Below, piece by piece: positions 32,002 to 41,139 of a DNA stretch of 64,000 bases (within the stretch, counting starts at the first letter, position 1; every line of letters starts with the position of its first letter). The translations under genes and the position numbers were made by a program. The stretch is taken from positions 1 through 64,000 of the forward strand of contig JALWBR010000039.1 of assembly GCA_027037055.1 (NCBI GenBank), written 5' to 3'. The notes under the pieces are model-generated. The model was not told the origin of the DNA and searched no databases. It saw only the letters and a list, made by a program, of their open reading frames with translations. This DNA is from Aquificales bacterium. GTDB lineage: Bacteria > Aquificota > Aquificia > Aquificales > Aquificaceae.

Positions 32002-33666
32002 ATGGGTATAAAAGCAAAATTAAGGCTTCTTAACGCCATTATTATAGTAGCAGGAAGTATAGTAGCCCTAATTATTTTCTTCATATCAAGAGAAGTTAAC
32101 AATGCCCTTCAACAAACAAGGGAAACAAGATATATGCTGGATACATACAAGAGCTTGCTGATTGATGTTCAGGAAGAGGCGGTAGCCCTAAGGAACATGA
32201 TATTTGATCCGAGGGATGAAAGATATCTGACTATGGCTGAGGAAACAAGAAAAAGATTAACCCAAAAGGCAAGCATTATAAAAGAGAAGTTCATGCCTAA
32301 GGCTCAAAGCAATGAGGAGAAAAAGTTAATAGATCTGCTTTACAGTCTTATTATGAGAAATGACGAAGCCAAAATGCCCATAGTTCAGATGCTTGAGCTT
32401 GAGGCGATAGATGAAGCAAAAGAGATGCTTGTGGAAGCTGAAAAGCAAATTCTTGCAGATATTTTGGGCACTATAAATAAACTTATAGAGATAAAAGAAA
32501 ATGAAATCAAGGAACATCAGAAAAATTTGGAAAAAACTGTTAACCTTGCTAATAACTTATCAGTTGGTCTTATTATTCTGAGTTTAATTGTCATAAGCTT
32601 TCTTATATGGCTTATAGGTAGAAGCATCGTTAAGCACATTGATGATATAGCAAGAATGGTAAATGATCTTGCAACCAACATGAGATTTAAAGAGTTTAAA
32701 GTAAAAGAAATGAAAGATGAACTGGACAGAATACTTACAGCACTAAATCAAATATTCTCATCCATAGGAAAGGCGGTAAATTCCATAAAGGAGCTGATGG
32801 AGAAAGTTTCCCAAGGTAATCTTCAGGTGAGGATAAAGGAAGAATACAAAGGAGACCTTGAGGATTTAAAATCCTTTATAAATAAGTCCCTCAGTAATCT
32901 CCAATCAATTGTTAGCGACATAGTAAACTTTTCATCTCAAATAGCTGACAGTATGCAGATATTGAGGGACAACGCGGTAAAGGTAAACTCGGAAAACTCT
33001 CACCTTAATGATATGGTAATAAACATAGCATCGGGTATGGAACAGAATTCTGTAGCCATAAAAAACATAGCGGAGAATTCAGCCAAAGCAAGGGCAATAG
33101 CGGATGAAGTTTCAAAGGCGGTAAGCAGTGGCAGGGATAAGATTGATACTATGGAAAAAGCTATGAATCACATAATGGAAGTAGGTAAGGAGATAGCAAA
33201 CATGACGGATACCATCATTTTCATAGCTGAACAGACAAACTTGCTTGCACTCAACGCCGCAATAGAGGCTGCAAGGGCGGGAGAGGTAGGTAAGGGATTT
33301 GCGGTTGTTGCAGATGAGGTAAGAAAGCTGGCGGAGAGTTCTGGTAAAGCGGCAAAGGATATAGCGGAATTAATGGAAAGGGCATTTAATGTTATAGAGG
33401 AAGGTAAGAAGTCTTCGGAAGCGGTTGTTGAAAGCTACGGAAAGATAGAACATGTTTCGGAAGAGATATACGAAATAGTTGAAAGTATTGCGGTATCCGT
33501 TGAAGAACAGATGAACGCCCTTGAGAGTATAAAGCAGAACATAGAGAAGATGAGGGAAATCTCGGAAAAGAATACAGGGTTCATAGAAGAGATAACCCGT
33601 GAAATAGACAGCCTTTCAAAGAAAGGGGAAGAAATGAAAGAAAAGGCAAACAGATTTCAAGTATGA
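32002..33666 (+). CDS. Membrane methyl-accepting chemotaxis protein with four-helix-bundle sensor
   Basis: 554-residue transmembrane chemoreceptor. TM1 covers about 10-30 ([17 protein letters not shown]), a periplasmic helical bundle about 32-185, and TM2 about 188-206. A HAMP-like linker follows, then the signalling coiled coil with the tip [19 protein letters not shown] and [16 protein letters not shown]. The sensor region looks like the four-helix-bundle MCP type; the ligand is unknown. A strong Shine-Dalgarno sequence (gaggagg) precedes the ATG. It stands apart from the cheR/cheB run. The 3' end overlaps the convergent phosphatase gene by 10 bases. Confidence 0.95.
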   Translation: MGIKAKLRLLNAIIIVAGSIVALIIFFISREVNNALQQTRETRYMLDTYKSLLIDVQEEAVALRNMIFDPRDERYLTMAEETRKRLTQKASIIKEKFMPKAQSNEEKKLIDLLYSLIMRNDEAKMPIVQMLELEAIDEAKEMLVEAEKQILADILGTINKLIEIKENEIKEHQKNLEKTVNLANNLSVGLIILSLIVISFLIWLIGRSIVKHIDDIARMVNDLATNMRFKEFKVKEMKDELDRILTALNQIFSSIGKAVNSIKELMEKVSQGNLQVRIKEEYKGDLEDLKSFINKSLSNLQSIVSDIVNFSSQIADSMQILRDNAVKVNSENSHLNDMVINIASGMEQNSVAIKNIAENSAKARAIADEVSKAVSSGRDKIDTMEKAMNHIMEVGKEIANMTDTIIFIAEQTNLLALNAAIEAARAGEVGKGFAVVADEVRKLAESSGKAAKDIAELMERAFNVIEEGKKSSEAVVESYGKIEHVSEEIYEIVESIAVSVEEQMNALESIKQNIEKMREISEKNTGFIEEITREIDSLSKKGEEMKEKANRFQV

Positions 33667-34265
33667 TTCAGATGGCAGATACGGTTTAAATAGCTTAGTT
33701 GGTATTTACCGTCCTGGTATTTTAAACAGCTTACACTTGCATTGTCTTTGTGTATATTCCACATATTTTCAAGGCCCAAACCCGTTGCAATACAAATGAG
33801 GGCATGAAGGGTTCCGCCGTGTGCAACTACGACTACTGAATCCTCTTTACTATTGCTTATATCATTCAAAAAAGATTTTACCCTTTTACAAAACTCCTCC
33901 ATGGGCTCTTGGGTAGGTAATGGATTGCGAAGGGGATCCTTAAGCCATCTTCTTAAAATATCCCCCATCTCTTCAAGGAGGTCTACAAATCTTTTTCCCT
34001 CAAGATCTCCGAAGGATATCTCCCTAATGCGGTCATCAACTTCCACATCCATACCCAAAATATCACCGATTGTAAGGGCAGTCTTTAACGCCCTCCTTTG
34101 TGGAGAAGAAATAATTCTTTTTATACCTTTGTCCTCAAAGAATACACTTACCATCCTTGCCTGTACATAACCGAGAGGTGTTAGATCGCTGTCAAGACTG
34201 CCCTGGAATATACCCTTCTCATTAAATTCGCTTTGGGCGTGTCTTACAAGGTATATACACCTCAT
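33657..34265 (-). CDS. Histidine-phosphatase (phosphoglycerate mutase) family enzyme, possible phosphoserine phosphatase
   Basis: 202-residue member of the histidine phosphatase superfamily. The catalytic His is in [10 protein letters not shown], then [11 protein letters not shown], the acid/base region [10 protein letters not shown], and the second His in [11 protein letters not shown]. Hydrogenobacter thermophilus uses metal-independent phosphoserine phosphatases of this family, and the C-terminal YLNRICHL recalls those subunits, so a serine-synthesis role is possible but unproven. Alternatives are a cofactor-dependent mutase or an unspecific phosphatase. Its ATG overlaps the gspN stop by 4 bases. 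Confidence 0.85.
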   Translation of the reverse strand: MRCIYLVRHAQSEFNEKGIFQGSLDSDLTPLGYVQARMVSVFFEDKGIKRIISSPQRRALKTALTIGDILGMDVEVDDRIREISFGDLEGKRFVDLLEEMGDILRRWLKDPLRNPLPTQEPMEEFCKRVKSFLNDISNSKEDSVVVVAHGGTLHALICIATGLGLENMWNIHKDNASVSCLKYQDGKYQLSYLNRICHLNHT

Positions 34266-34900
34266 TGGAAGCTAACTGAAGGTTCCCTCACTGTCCCGCC
34301 TATTGTAGCCTTTATTATACCTTCTATCCTCAAATTTATTCTTGAAGACATAGGATCTTCGGGATTGAATTTGAACCTGCCCGAACCTTTCAGATCAAAC
34401 CCGTCTATTTTCATAATCGCATTTGCCTTGTCCCCCTCAAAAGATATATCAATATATTCAACATTCCTTCCCTGTATCTTAAAACCCTCCAAAAGTACTT
34501 TACCCCTTATCTCATCACCTTCTATATTGACATTACCCTCCACCTTACTGAATCTGCTCAAACATCCGAACTTCTCGGACTTAATATTGTAACGGAAAGG
34601 TCTTATCTCCAAAGCTATGTACCCCCCCCTACATTCTCCGATGATCCTTATAGCATCAACATCAACCTTGGCAACCAGCTTGTCAAAATATGCTTCCTTT
34701 TCATTCATTACATAAACACTTACTTTCTTCAAATCAATCTTATCCCACCTCTCGTGTACTTTTTCAGGAATAAGAAAGATACCCTTTTGTGAAAGAAGAT
34801 AGTCAAGGATTATATACTTGGGAAGAAACAAATAAAAGGTGAATATAAAGCCGACAATTGTAATAAGGGAATACAAAAGAATTTTAAAGATCTTCTTCAT
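34262..34900 (-). CDS. gspN: GspN-like type II secretion protein
   Basis: 212 residues with one N-terminal membrane helix (ILLYSLITIVGFIFTFYLFL, about 7-26), then a beta-rich periplasmic domain (VEGNVNIEGDEIRGKVLLEG, LKGSGRFKFNPE) as in GspN/AsmA-like proteins. In type II secretion GspN is an accessory inner-membrane component with no clear mechanism. The gene begins 17 bases inside the 3' end of the secretin gene, strongly linking the two. The rest of the secretion machinery is not in this window. Confidence 0.65.
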   Translation of the reverse strand: MKKIFKILLYSLITIVGFIFTFYLFLPKYIILDYLLSQKGIFLIPEKVHERWDKIDLKKVSVYVMNEKEAYFDKLVAKVDVDAIRIIGECRGGYIALEIRPFRYNIKSEKFGCLSRFSKVEGNVNIEGDEIRGKVLLEGFKIQGRNVEYIDISFEGDKANAIMKIDGFDLKGSGRFKFNPEDPMSSRINLRIEGIIKATIGGTVREPSVSFQ

Positions 34901-36923
34901 CCTCTTCTTCTGAAACCCTTTGTTTTTCCTCGGACTGCCTTATAAGCTTTTCAAGTTCTTCCGAAATCTTTTTATGCTCCTCCGTAATCTTTGTAAGCTC
35001 TTCCGGAGAATTTATTATATAAGGTGTTATAAACACAAAAAGGGTGGTCTTGTCACTTTCCCTTTTGCTCCTCTTAAAAAGATATCCGATAATAGGTATT
35101 CTATGAAGCACGGGAATACCTTCCATGGCTCTTATTGTTTTTGAACTGACGAGCCCTCCGAGGATTACAGTTTGACCGTTTTCAACCACAATATCCGAAT
35201 TCACAAATCTGTTTGATGTGACGGGAACAGTATAACTTATACCTCCTATCTGAGGGGTTTCAAATCTTATTATCTCTTGAAGCTGAAGATCAACAGAAAG
35301 CCTCAGATTATCCCCCGATACAGAAGGTACAACATTAAGCTCCAGTCCCACCTCCCTGTAGTCATAGGTTATTATGGGCTGTCCGTTTATATCAAACTTT
35401 ACTCCCGAGGCAAAGGGTACAACCTGACCCACCTTAATTGTAGCCTCTTGATTGTCAAGGGTCATTATTTTAGGATTGGAAATTATATTAAAACCGCTAC
35501 CCTTCTCTATAAGGGAAAATAGAAGCACAAGATCTGGAAAGAAAAGCTTGGTTGTTCCTACCTGAACTTCCGTTCCGCTTTTACTGAAAGTACCCAGTAT
35601 AAAACTGCCAGAAGAGAAAGCACTGTATATATCATTCAAAGATGTACCACCAAAGGCTGCACTTCCCTGCTTTCCTATAATCTGCCATTTAACACCCAGC
35701 TCAAGCAAACTGCTCAAGGAAACTTCCGCAATGGTAACCGCTATCAGGACCTGCTTCCTCCTTATGTCTATCTTTTCAATAAGCTTCTTTATACCCTTGT
35801 ACTCTGAAGGTGTAGCATACAAAATGATTGAATTTGTACCCCTGTCAAAACCTATCCTCATACCCTCCCGGGTGGTTATGATACTTATACCCTTTGGCTG
35901 TCCAGGTTTTGGCGCCCTCTTTTTGGGTCTTGCAGGTGCGGGTTGTGTTCTACCGGTGGGCCCGGGGGAAGGTGTTTTGGGCTGTTGGGTTTCTGGTTTT
36001 CTCAGACGAAGGGGTTGAAGCTTTCTTGTAACCCTACCGCCCCTCTGGAAAAGGCTTTTAAGTGTTTCCGAAACCTCATCAACGGATGTAAATTGAAGGG
36101 GGATAACATAATAACTTCTCTGATCAAGTCCTGCAACCTCTTTATCAAGAAGTTCTATCAACTTCTCTATCTGTTTTTGGGCTTCCTCCGGGGCAAACAC
36201 AACAAGGGAATTTGCAGACTTTATTGTGGCAAACAAGACCTGATTGCCGTATTTTCTTTGAAGCAAACCGGAAAGAGGAGATATTGCCCTTTGAACCTCC
36301 TCCGCGGGGATATACTTCAACCTGTATATCCTGAGGACACTCTGAATGTCTTCCCTGTCAAGCTGTTTAAGGAGTTTTTTCAACTTATCTATGTTCAAAC
36401 CCGTATCGGAAACAATAATGGAGTTTGAAGGATTATGAACAGAAACCCTTGCAAAGTTGGAAAGAAAAGGTCTCACCGCATTTAACAGTTGTTGGGCATC
36501 CGTGTTCTCCGCGGTATAAATGTAAATACCTATCTGTCCGGGAGCCTTCGGTTTTCCCACCTCCGCAAAAGAAACCGCCTGACTTGAAGGCATTATTCTC
36601 ACTATTCCCTTCTTTTCAATAACACCGTATCCCTGAAGGTTAAGGGCAAGGGTAAAAATGGACCATGCTTGATTCAAGGGTATAGGTTTTGAAGATGTGA
36701 GGGTTATCTTACCCCTTACCTTGGGATCAAGAATTATATTTCTGCCCGTCAATTCCGACATAAATCTCACTACGGAAGATATATCAGCATTTTTAAAATT
36801 AAGAATTACCTTACCTTCCCTACGCGCCTTTTCTATCTCCTTTGAAAATTCAGCATCTACCCGTGATAAAGCGGGTATGCTTAAAAAGAAGATTGCCCCT
36901 ATTATTATTAAAATTCTTTCCAT
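34884..36923 (-). CDS. gspD: Type II secretion secretin GspD
   Basis: 679-residue outer-membrane secretin. A signal peptide (about 1-22) precedes N0 (VILNFKNADISSVVRFMSE), then three N domains (about 130-430). The N3 domain is interrupted by a Pro/Lys-rich linker (about 305-345, many P, K, R and T). The C-terminal secretin domain has VPFASGVKFD and VVENGQTVILGGL near 610-625. An acidic tail (EEEDEEDL) closes the protein. AAAGGT precedes the ATG. The gene lies between the DUF523 and gspN genes; it could also serve a pilus machine, but coupling to gspN favours type II secretion. Confidence 0.93.
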   Translation of the reverse strand: MERILIIIGAIFFLSIPALSRVDAEFSKEIEKARREGKVILNFKNADISSVVRFMSELTGRNIILDPKVRGKITLTSSKPIPLNQAWSIFTLALNLQGYGVIEKKGIVRIMPSSQAVSFAEVGKPKAPGQIGIYIYTAENTDAQQLLNAVRPFLSNFARVSVHNPSNSIIVSDTGLNIDKLKKLLKQLDREDIQSVLRIYRLKYIPAEEVQRAISPLSGLLQRKYGNQVLFATIKSANSLVVFAPEEAQKQIEKLIELLDKEVAGLDQRSYYVIPLQFTSVDEVSETLKSLFQRGGRVTRKLQPLRLRKPETQQPKTPSPGPTGRTQPAPARPKKRAPKPGQPKGISIITTREGMRIGFDRGTNSIILYATPSEYKGIKKLIEKIDIRRKQVLIAVTIAEVSLSSLLELGVKWQIIGKQGSAAFGGTSLNDIYSAFSSGSFILGTFSKSGTEVQVGTTKLFFPDLVLLFSLIEKGSGFNIISNPKIMTLDNQEATIKVGQVVPFASGVKFDINGQPIITYDYREVGLELNVVPSVSGDNLRLSVDLQLQEIIRFETPQIGGISYTVPVTSNRFVNSDIVVENGQTVILGGLVSSKTIRAMEGIPVLHRIPIIGYLFKRSKRESDKTTLFVFITPYIINSPEELTKITEEHKKISEELEKLIRQSEEKQRVSEEEDEEDL

Positions 36924-36930
36924 TTTACCT

Positions 36931-37743
36931 TTAAGTATTATATAATTTCAGTCTGAAAGGATAAGGTCTTAAGTATCTAATCAATCTTTCGTCCTTCACC
37001 TTCCTCATATTCATGATTGCATCCGCAAATTCCTGTCTTGATATACACCCCCTCATAAAATCCCTCTCCAATTCCGCAGGCACGGGAATAAATCTCTTAA
37101 GAAGTTGTAGATAAAAGATGTTTCTCAACGGTACACCCAAAGATCTTAGTATGTCCGAAAGGGACGGACTTGAGCCTATCCGGGGATTAAAGGCTTTAAG
37201 CAGATATATATTTTCCTTTAAAAAACCCTCCATACCTTTTGTTTCAAGATCGTATAACATAAATACCTTTATAAAAAATTCATCAATCTTTCCATATTCA
37301 TCAACATCCGAGATGGCGGGAATGTAAAATCTTCTTTTTCTCACATATTCGTAAAATAACCCTTTGTTCTTATCTATCTCAACCTCATCCTTTATATCAC
37401 TGAAAACCTTAGCATCACCCAAAGAGCAACTCGGCGACTTTGACTTTCCTATGAATCCGTGAAATGCCCCCACCTCTTTAAGGAAATCCCTCGCAAACCT
37501 GTTTATTGAATGGGTTAGGTCCCTGTTGGTTGAAACCTGAATCATCCTAATAAAACCTTGTTTCCTTACAAGCTTGATGGGGTATCTCGGCACCCCCAAT
37601 CCTACCCCCACCTCTGGACATACGGGTATAAGATTGACATACTCTGATATATAATTAAGCCAAGACAGACTCACATCTTTACCGTCATATCTGTAGGGAT
37701 ATCCCAGAAGACATGCACTTACAAGCACCTTAGGCTTTCCCAT
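36931..37743 (-). CDS. DUF523 (TudS-like) protein with C-terminal extension
   Basis: 270 residues. The N-terminal 140 carry the DUF523 pattern: SACLLGYPYRYDG, PVCPEVGVGLG, and SPSCSLGDAKVF, giving three conserved Cys (about 11, 42 and 107). In the family member TudS, three such Cys bind a [4Fe-4S] cluster used to desulfurise thiouracil. The remaining 130 residues are helical and unrecognised, possibly a divergent DUF1722 domain. The stop is 7 bases before the gspD start, so it heads the DUF523-gspD-gspN-phosphatase operon, although no link with secretion is obvious. Confidence 0.8.
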   Translation of the reverse strand: MGKPKVLVSACLLGYPYRYDGKDVSLSWLNYISEYVNLIPVCPEVGVGLGVPRYPIKLVRKQGFIRMIQVSTNRDLTHSINRFARDFLKEVGAFHGFIGKSKSPSCSLGDAKVFSDIKDEVEIDKNKGLFYEYVRKRRFYIPAISDVDEYGKIDEFFIKVFMLYDLETKGMEGFLKENIYLLKAFNPRIGSSPSLSDILRSLGVPLRNIFYLQLLKRFIPVPAELERDFMRGCISRQEFADAIMNMRKVKDERLIRYLRPYPFRLKLYNT

Positions 37744-37758
37744 GGATGGATAGGATTT

Positions 37759-37772
37759 ATTATATCTACAAT
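37759..37772. promoter_or_regulatory. Adjacent divergent -10 boxes for the DUF523 gene (-) and the DIP synthase gene (+)
   Basis: ATTATA (37759-37764) reads TATAAT on the minus strand, 15 bases before ATG 37743. TACAAT (37767-37772) faces plus and ends 8 bases before ATG 37781. The plus-strand gene has no Shine-Dalgarno sequence. The gap between the genes is 37 bases. Confidence 0.4.
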
Positions 37773-37780
37773 ATTTATTT

Positions 37781-39061
37781 ATGCAGGCGGTAATACTCTC
37801 CGCAGGATACGGAAGAAGGCTTTATCCAATAACCGATAACAAGCCCAAATCCCTTATCAAGGTTGCTGGTAAAGAACTACTTCTAAGACATCTGCAACTT
37901 CTTAATGAACATGGCGTAGAGGAATTTATAGTTGTTACAAACAATATGTATGAAGAGCAAATAAGAAATTTTTTAAGAAGGTTTCCCTACAAGGTGGAAG
38001 TTGTTGTAAATCCGGAACCAGAGAGGGGTAACGCCTCTTCACTTTACTGCGCAAGAGACAAGATAAAAGATACATTTGCGCTTGTTATGTCTGATCATGT
38101 TTATGAAAGCGTGTTTATAGAAGAAGCTCTAAAAGGGAAAGGAATAATTGTTGATGAACTCGGAAGATTTGTAGATATTGAAGAATCCACGAAGGTCTTG
38201 TGTGTAAACGGTAGGGTGGAAGATATAGGTAAAGATATAGATAAATGGAATTGCTATGACACAGGGTTTTTTATTCTTGATGCGGATATATTTGAAACCC
38301 TTGAAAGACTTATGAAAGAAAAAAGAACGGTTGAAATGAGCGAACTTGTAAAGGAGCACAAGCTTGAGTGTACCCATGTGTCCGGATTATTCTGGATGGA
38401 TATTGACACATTGGCTGATCTTGAAAGGGCAAAGAAGTTGCTTATTGAAAAATCAGTAAAGGGAACAGGAGACGGCTTGGTATCAAGATTTATAAACCGG
38501 AGAATCTCGGTAAAGATTACGGAAGCACTCATTGATCGCTTAACCCCTATGCAAGCCACATTCATTTCCTTTATCGTGGGAATAATAGCATCAGGCATAG
38601 CCCTTATATTTCCCCCTCTCGGAGGTTTGGTGTATCAGCTAAGCTCCATACTTGACGGTGTTGACGGTGAGATAGCAAGGGCGTCCCTTAATACCTCCAA
38701 ATTCGGCGGATGGTTTGATTCCATCCTTGATAGATATGTTGATTTCTCATTCCTTTTAGCACTCGGTATATACCTCTCGCCCCCTTTATGGATGTGGGCA
38801 ATAGTAATGCTTGCAACTGTGGGTTCCGTGATGGTAAGTTATTCAACAGAAAGATATAAAGGTGAATTCGGTGAAAACATATATAAAACTATAGAAATAA
38901 TGAACTACATACCTGGTAAAAGGGATGAAAGGATTTTCTTTATAATGATAATGACGATACTCGGATACATAGAAGAACTTTTTTTAATTCTGGCTATTGT
39001 AACTAACTTGAGGGTTCTCGCAACAATCTTTATGGTAAAGCTTTATAAGGGGACAGCGTAA
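37781..39061 (+). CDS. Bifunctional CTP:inositol-1-phosphate cytidylyltransferase / di-myo-inositol-phosphate-phosphate synthase (IPCT-DIPPS)
   Basis: Two-domain enzyme for the thermolyte di-myo-inositol phosphate. The N-terminal cytidylyltransferase (about 1-230) has AVILSAGYGRRL, the metal-site Asp in LVMSDHVYE, and the nucleotide-site RGNASSLYCA. The C-terminal CDP-alcohol phosphotransferase domain (about 240-426) carries D-G-x2-A-R-x8-G-x3-D-x3-D as LDGVDGEIARASL...GGWFDSILDRYVD, with several membrane helices. It would activate inositol-1-P with CTP and condense it with a second inositol-1-P to give phospho-DIP. Known in Archaeoglobus, Aquifex and other hyperthermophiles. The convergent neighbour is inositol-phosphate synthase. 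Confidence 0.93.
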   Translation: MQAVILSAGYGRRLYPITDNKPKSLIKVAGKELLLRHLQLLNEHGVEEFIVVTNNMYEEQIRNFLRRFPYKVEVVVNPEPERGNASSLYCARDKIKDTFALVMSDHVYESVFIEEALKGKGIIVDELGRFVDIEESTKVLCVNGRVEDIGKDIDKWNCYDTGFFILDADIFETLERLMKEKRTVEMSELVKEHKLECTHVSGLFWMDIDTLADLERAKKLLIEKSVKGTGDGLVSRFINRRISVKITEALIDRLTPMQATFISFIVGIIASGIALIFPPLGGLVYQLSSILDGVDGEIARASLNTSKFGGWFDSILDRYVDFSFLLALGIYLSPPLWMWAIVMLATVGSVMVSYSTERYKGEFGENIYKTIEIMNYIPGKRDERIFFIMIMTILGYIEELFLILAIVTNLRVLATIFMVKLYKGTA

Positions 39062-39070
39062 AGCCCTCCC

Positions 39071-40177
39071 CTATCTTTCCCTCTCGCCTCTTATAAACTC
39101 TTCAACCATTTTTCTTGCCTGATAATCCGGATATTGAACGGGAGGATGCTTCATAGTATAGGCACTTATTGAATACAACGGTCCCGCCACACCCCTGTCC
39201 CTTCCGAGCTTGCAACATCTTATCGCATCTATTATTGACCCCGCACTGTTTGGAGAATCTTCAACATCAAGTTTTGCTTCTACATACATGGGAACATCCC
39301 CGAATAGCCTTCCTTCTATCCTTACATAGGCTATCTTTCTGTCCTTAAGCCAAGGTACCCAATCGGAAGGACCTATGTGAACATTCTCCCAACCTATATC
39401 ATAAGGTAGCAGGGAGGTAACCGCTTCCGTTTTGGAAACCTTTTTGGTCTTGAGTCTGCTTCTTTCAAGCATATTCAGGAAATCTGTATTTCCTCCGAAG
39501 TTAAGCTGATAGGTCCTGTCTATCTTAACACCCCTGTCAATGAAAAGCTGGGTTAGTGTTCTGTGAAGTATTGTGGCACCTACCTGTGATTTTATATCAT
39601 CACCTACAACAGGTATTCCCGCGGATTCAAACTTCTCAGCCCATTCTTTATCGGAAACTATGAAAGTGGGCATTGCATTTATAAAAGAAACTCCCGCCTT
39701 CAAGCATGCCTCCGCATAAAACCTTGCCGCCTTCTCGGAACCGACGGGAACATAATTTATAAGAATGTCCGCCTGTGTTTCCTTTAAAACAGACACAACA
39801 TCCTCAAGTTCATCCTCCTTTTCATCCGCAAGTACAAAAGTCCTGTCTTCGGGATAGTTTTTCATGTGATCCGCAAAACCGTCAAGCACTTTACCCATTC
39901 TGACCTTGACACCAAGCTTAGGAACATCTGGTTCAAAAACCGCTGTGCAGTTGGGAAGGGAATATATAGCCTCGGAAACATCCTTCCCAACCTTTCTCTT
40001 ATCAATATCCCATGCAGCAACAACTTCTATATCCCACGGTTTATAACCACCAACATCTTCAAACATCAAACCGCTTACACCTACAGAACCTTTCTTTTTG
40101 TAGTAAAAAATTCCTTGAATAAGAGAACTTGCACAGTTGCCGACACCTACTACCGCTATGCGTATCTTTCCCGCCAT
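39071..40177 (-). CDS. ino1: Inositol-1-phosphate (myo-inositol-phosphate) synthase
   Basis: NAD-dependent conversion of glucose-6-phosphate to inositol-1-phosphate, the first step of DIP synthesis. The 368 residues match prokaryotic MIPS: Rossmann [14 protein letters not shown] at the N-terminus, NYVPVGSE, the catalytic [15 protein letters not shown] and [12 protein letters not shown], and EDSPNSAGS. aaggaggt lies before the ATG. It converges on the IPCT-DIPPS gene 9 bases away, completing the pathway apart from the final phosphatase. It has its own well-formed promoter and a leader of about 70 bases. Confidence 0.95.
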   Translation of the reverse strand: MAGKIRIAVVGVGNCASSLIQGIFYYKKKGSVGVSGLMFEDVGGYKPWDIEVVAAWDIDKRKVGKDVSEAIYSLPNCTAVFEPDVPKLGVKVRMGKVLDGFADHMKNYPEDRTFVLADEKEDELEDVVSVLKETQADILINYVPVGSEKAARFYAEACLKAGVSFINAMPTFIVSDKEWAEKFESAGIPVVGDDIKSQVGATILHRTLTQLFIDRGVKIDRTYQLNFGGNTDFLNMLERSRLKTKKVSKTEAVTSLLPYDIGWENVHIGPSDWVPWLKDRKIAYVRIEGRLFGDVPMYVEAKLDVEDSPNSAGSIIDAIRCCKLGRDRGVAGPLYSISAYTMKHPPVQYPDYQARKMVEEFIRGERER

Positions 40178-40254
40178 TAGCCTACCTCCTTCTCGGAATT
40201 TAGGAATAGGTCATTATCCCAATGTTACATATATCCCGAGTGCTTTATTATCGT

Positions 40255-40284
40255 ATTTTAACTTTAAAAAACCCGCCTTGTCAA
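40255..40284 (-). promoter_or_regulatory. -35/-10 promoter for the inositol-phosphate synthase gene
   Basis: On the minus strand a perfect TTGACA (40279-40284) is separated by 18 bases from TAAAAT (40255-40260). The predicted start near 40248 leaves a leader of about 70 bases before ATG 40177, unlike the leaderless pattern seen elsewhere. The rest of the 186-base gap (40178-40363) holds only AT-rich sequence and a weak inverted repeat (TTAAAC...GTTTAA). Confidence 0.5.
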
Positions 40285-40363
40285 TATTCCCACAGACTTT
40301 TTAAACAAGAAAGGGTTTAACTTTAACAGTCATCTACCATTTCAAAAGCTGAATTATTGTATT

Positions 40364-40891
40364 TTAAACACTGTTGTGCTCCTTTAAATATTCATTTTTA
40401 TATTCAACATAATTTCTTGCGGACTCCTTTATCATCCCAATCTCCTCATCCCTGAGTTCCCTTATTATCTTTGCCGGAACTCCCGCAACAAGTACTCCTG
40501 TGGGTATCTTCTTATTCTGGGTTACGAGAGCCCCCGCACCGACTATAACAAAATCCTCAATCTCAACCCCATCCATAATAACAGCACCCATACCTACAAG
40601 GATACAATTACCGAGTGTACAACCGTGAAGTATTACCCCGTGACCCACCGTTACATCATCACCTACAATTGTAGGATATGTTTCATGGGTAACATGTACA
40701 ACCGAGTTATCCTGAATATTTGTCCTTTTCCCTATTCTTATATAATTGACATCACCTCTTATAACCGTCCCGAACCATACGCTTGAATCCTCACCTATCT
40801 CCACATCTCCTATGACAGTGGCGTTTTCCGATATATAGACACCTTTCCCGATCTTCGGATAAATACCCTTATACCCTTTTATAAGTCCCAT
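40364..40891 (-). CDS. Gamma-carbonic-anhydrase-like hexapeptide-repeat protein
   Basis: 175-residue left-handed beta-helix protein of the YrdA/CaiE/gamma-CA group. It has repeated [LIV]-G-x4 hexapeptides (VIGDVEIGEDSSVWFGTVIRGD), a metal-site region with VTHETYPTIVGDDVTVGHGVILHGC giving three His, and a C-terminal helix. It could hydrate CO2, useful to a carbon fixer, but many homologues show no activity, so only the fold is firm. The ATG is 7 bases from a minus-strand TATAAT, with no ribosome site. Confidence 0.85.
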   Translation of the reverse strand: MGLIKGYKGIYPKIGKGVYISENATVIGDVEIGEDSSVWFGTVIRGDVNYIRIGKRTNIQDNSVVHVTHETYPTIVGDDVTVGHGVILHGCTLGNCILVGMGAVIMDGVEIEDFVIVGAGALVTQNKKIPTGVLVAGVPAKIIRELRDEEIGMIKESARNYVEYKNEYLKEHNSV

Positions 40892-40898
40892 CTTCCCA

Positions 40899-40921
40899 AT
40901 TATACAGCTTAAGGTTATATT
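40899..40921. promoter_or_regulatory. Divergent -10 boxes for the gamma-CA-like gene (-) and small membrane gene (+)
   Basis: ATTATA (40899-40904) is TATAAT on the minus strand, 7 bases from ATG 40891. TATATT (40916-40921) faces plus, 11 bases from ATG 40933. Neither start has a Shine-Dalgarno sequence; the two ATGs are only 41 bases apart. Confidence 0.45.
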
Positions 40922-40932
40922 ATTCTACATAG

Positions 40933-41139
40933 ATGGTAAAGTATATCATCTACGCTATCATCTTTATACTTGCGGTTGATCATTTCTATCAACACTACGG
41001 GTATAAGGTTATAAATACTATTGCAAGTTATTTTTCAAACAGACCCGTTCAGGTATTTGAGGAAGAAAAGGAAAGAAAAAGCATGGTGGACAATATAATA
41101 GAAAAGGTGAAGGAAATATACGAGGATATGAGGAAATGA
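40933..41139 (+). CDS. Small single-helix membrane protein
   Basis: 68 residues: one N-terminal membrane helix ([20 protein letters not shown], about 4-23), then a charged helical tail rich in Glu/Lys ([26 protein letters not shown]). No family is recognised. It is judged real because its stop overlaps the ribBA start as ATGA and because a -10 box precedes its ATG. Role unknown. Confidence 0.6.
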   Translation: MVKYIIYAIIFILAVDHFYQHYGYKVINTIASYFSNRPVQVFEEEKERKSMVDNIIEKVKEIYEDMRK

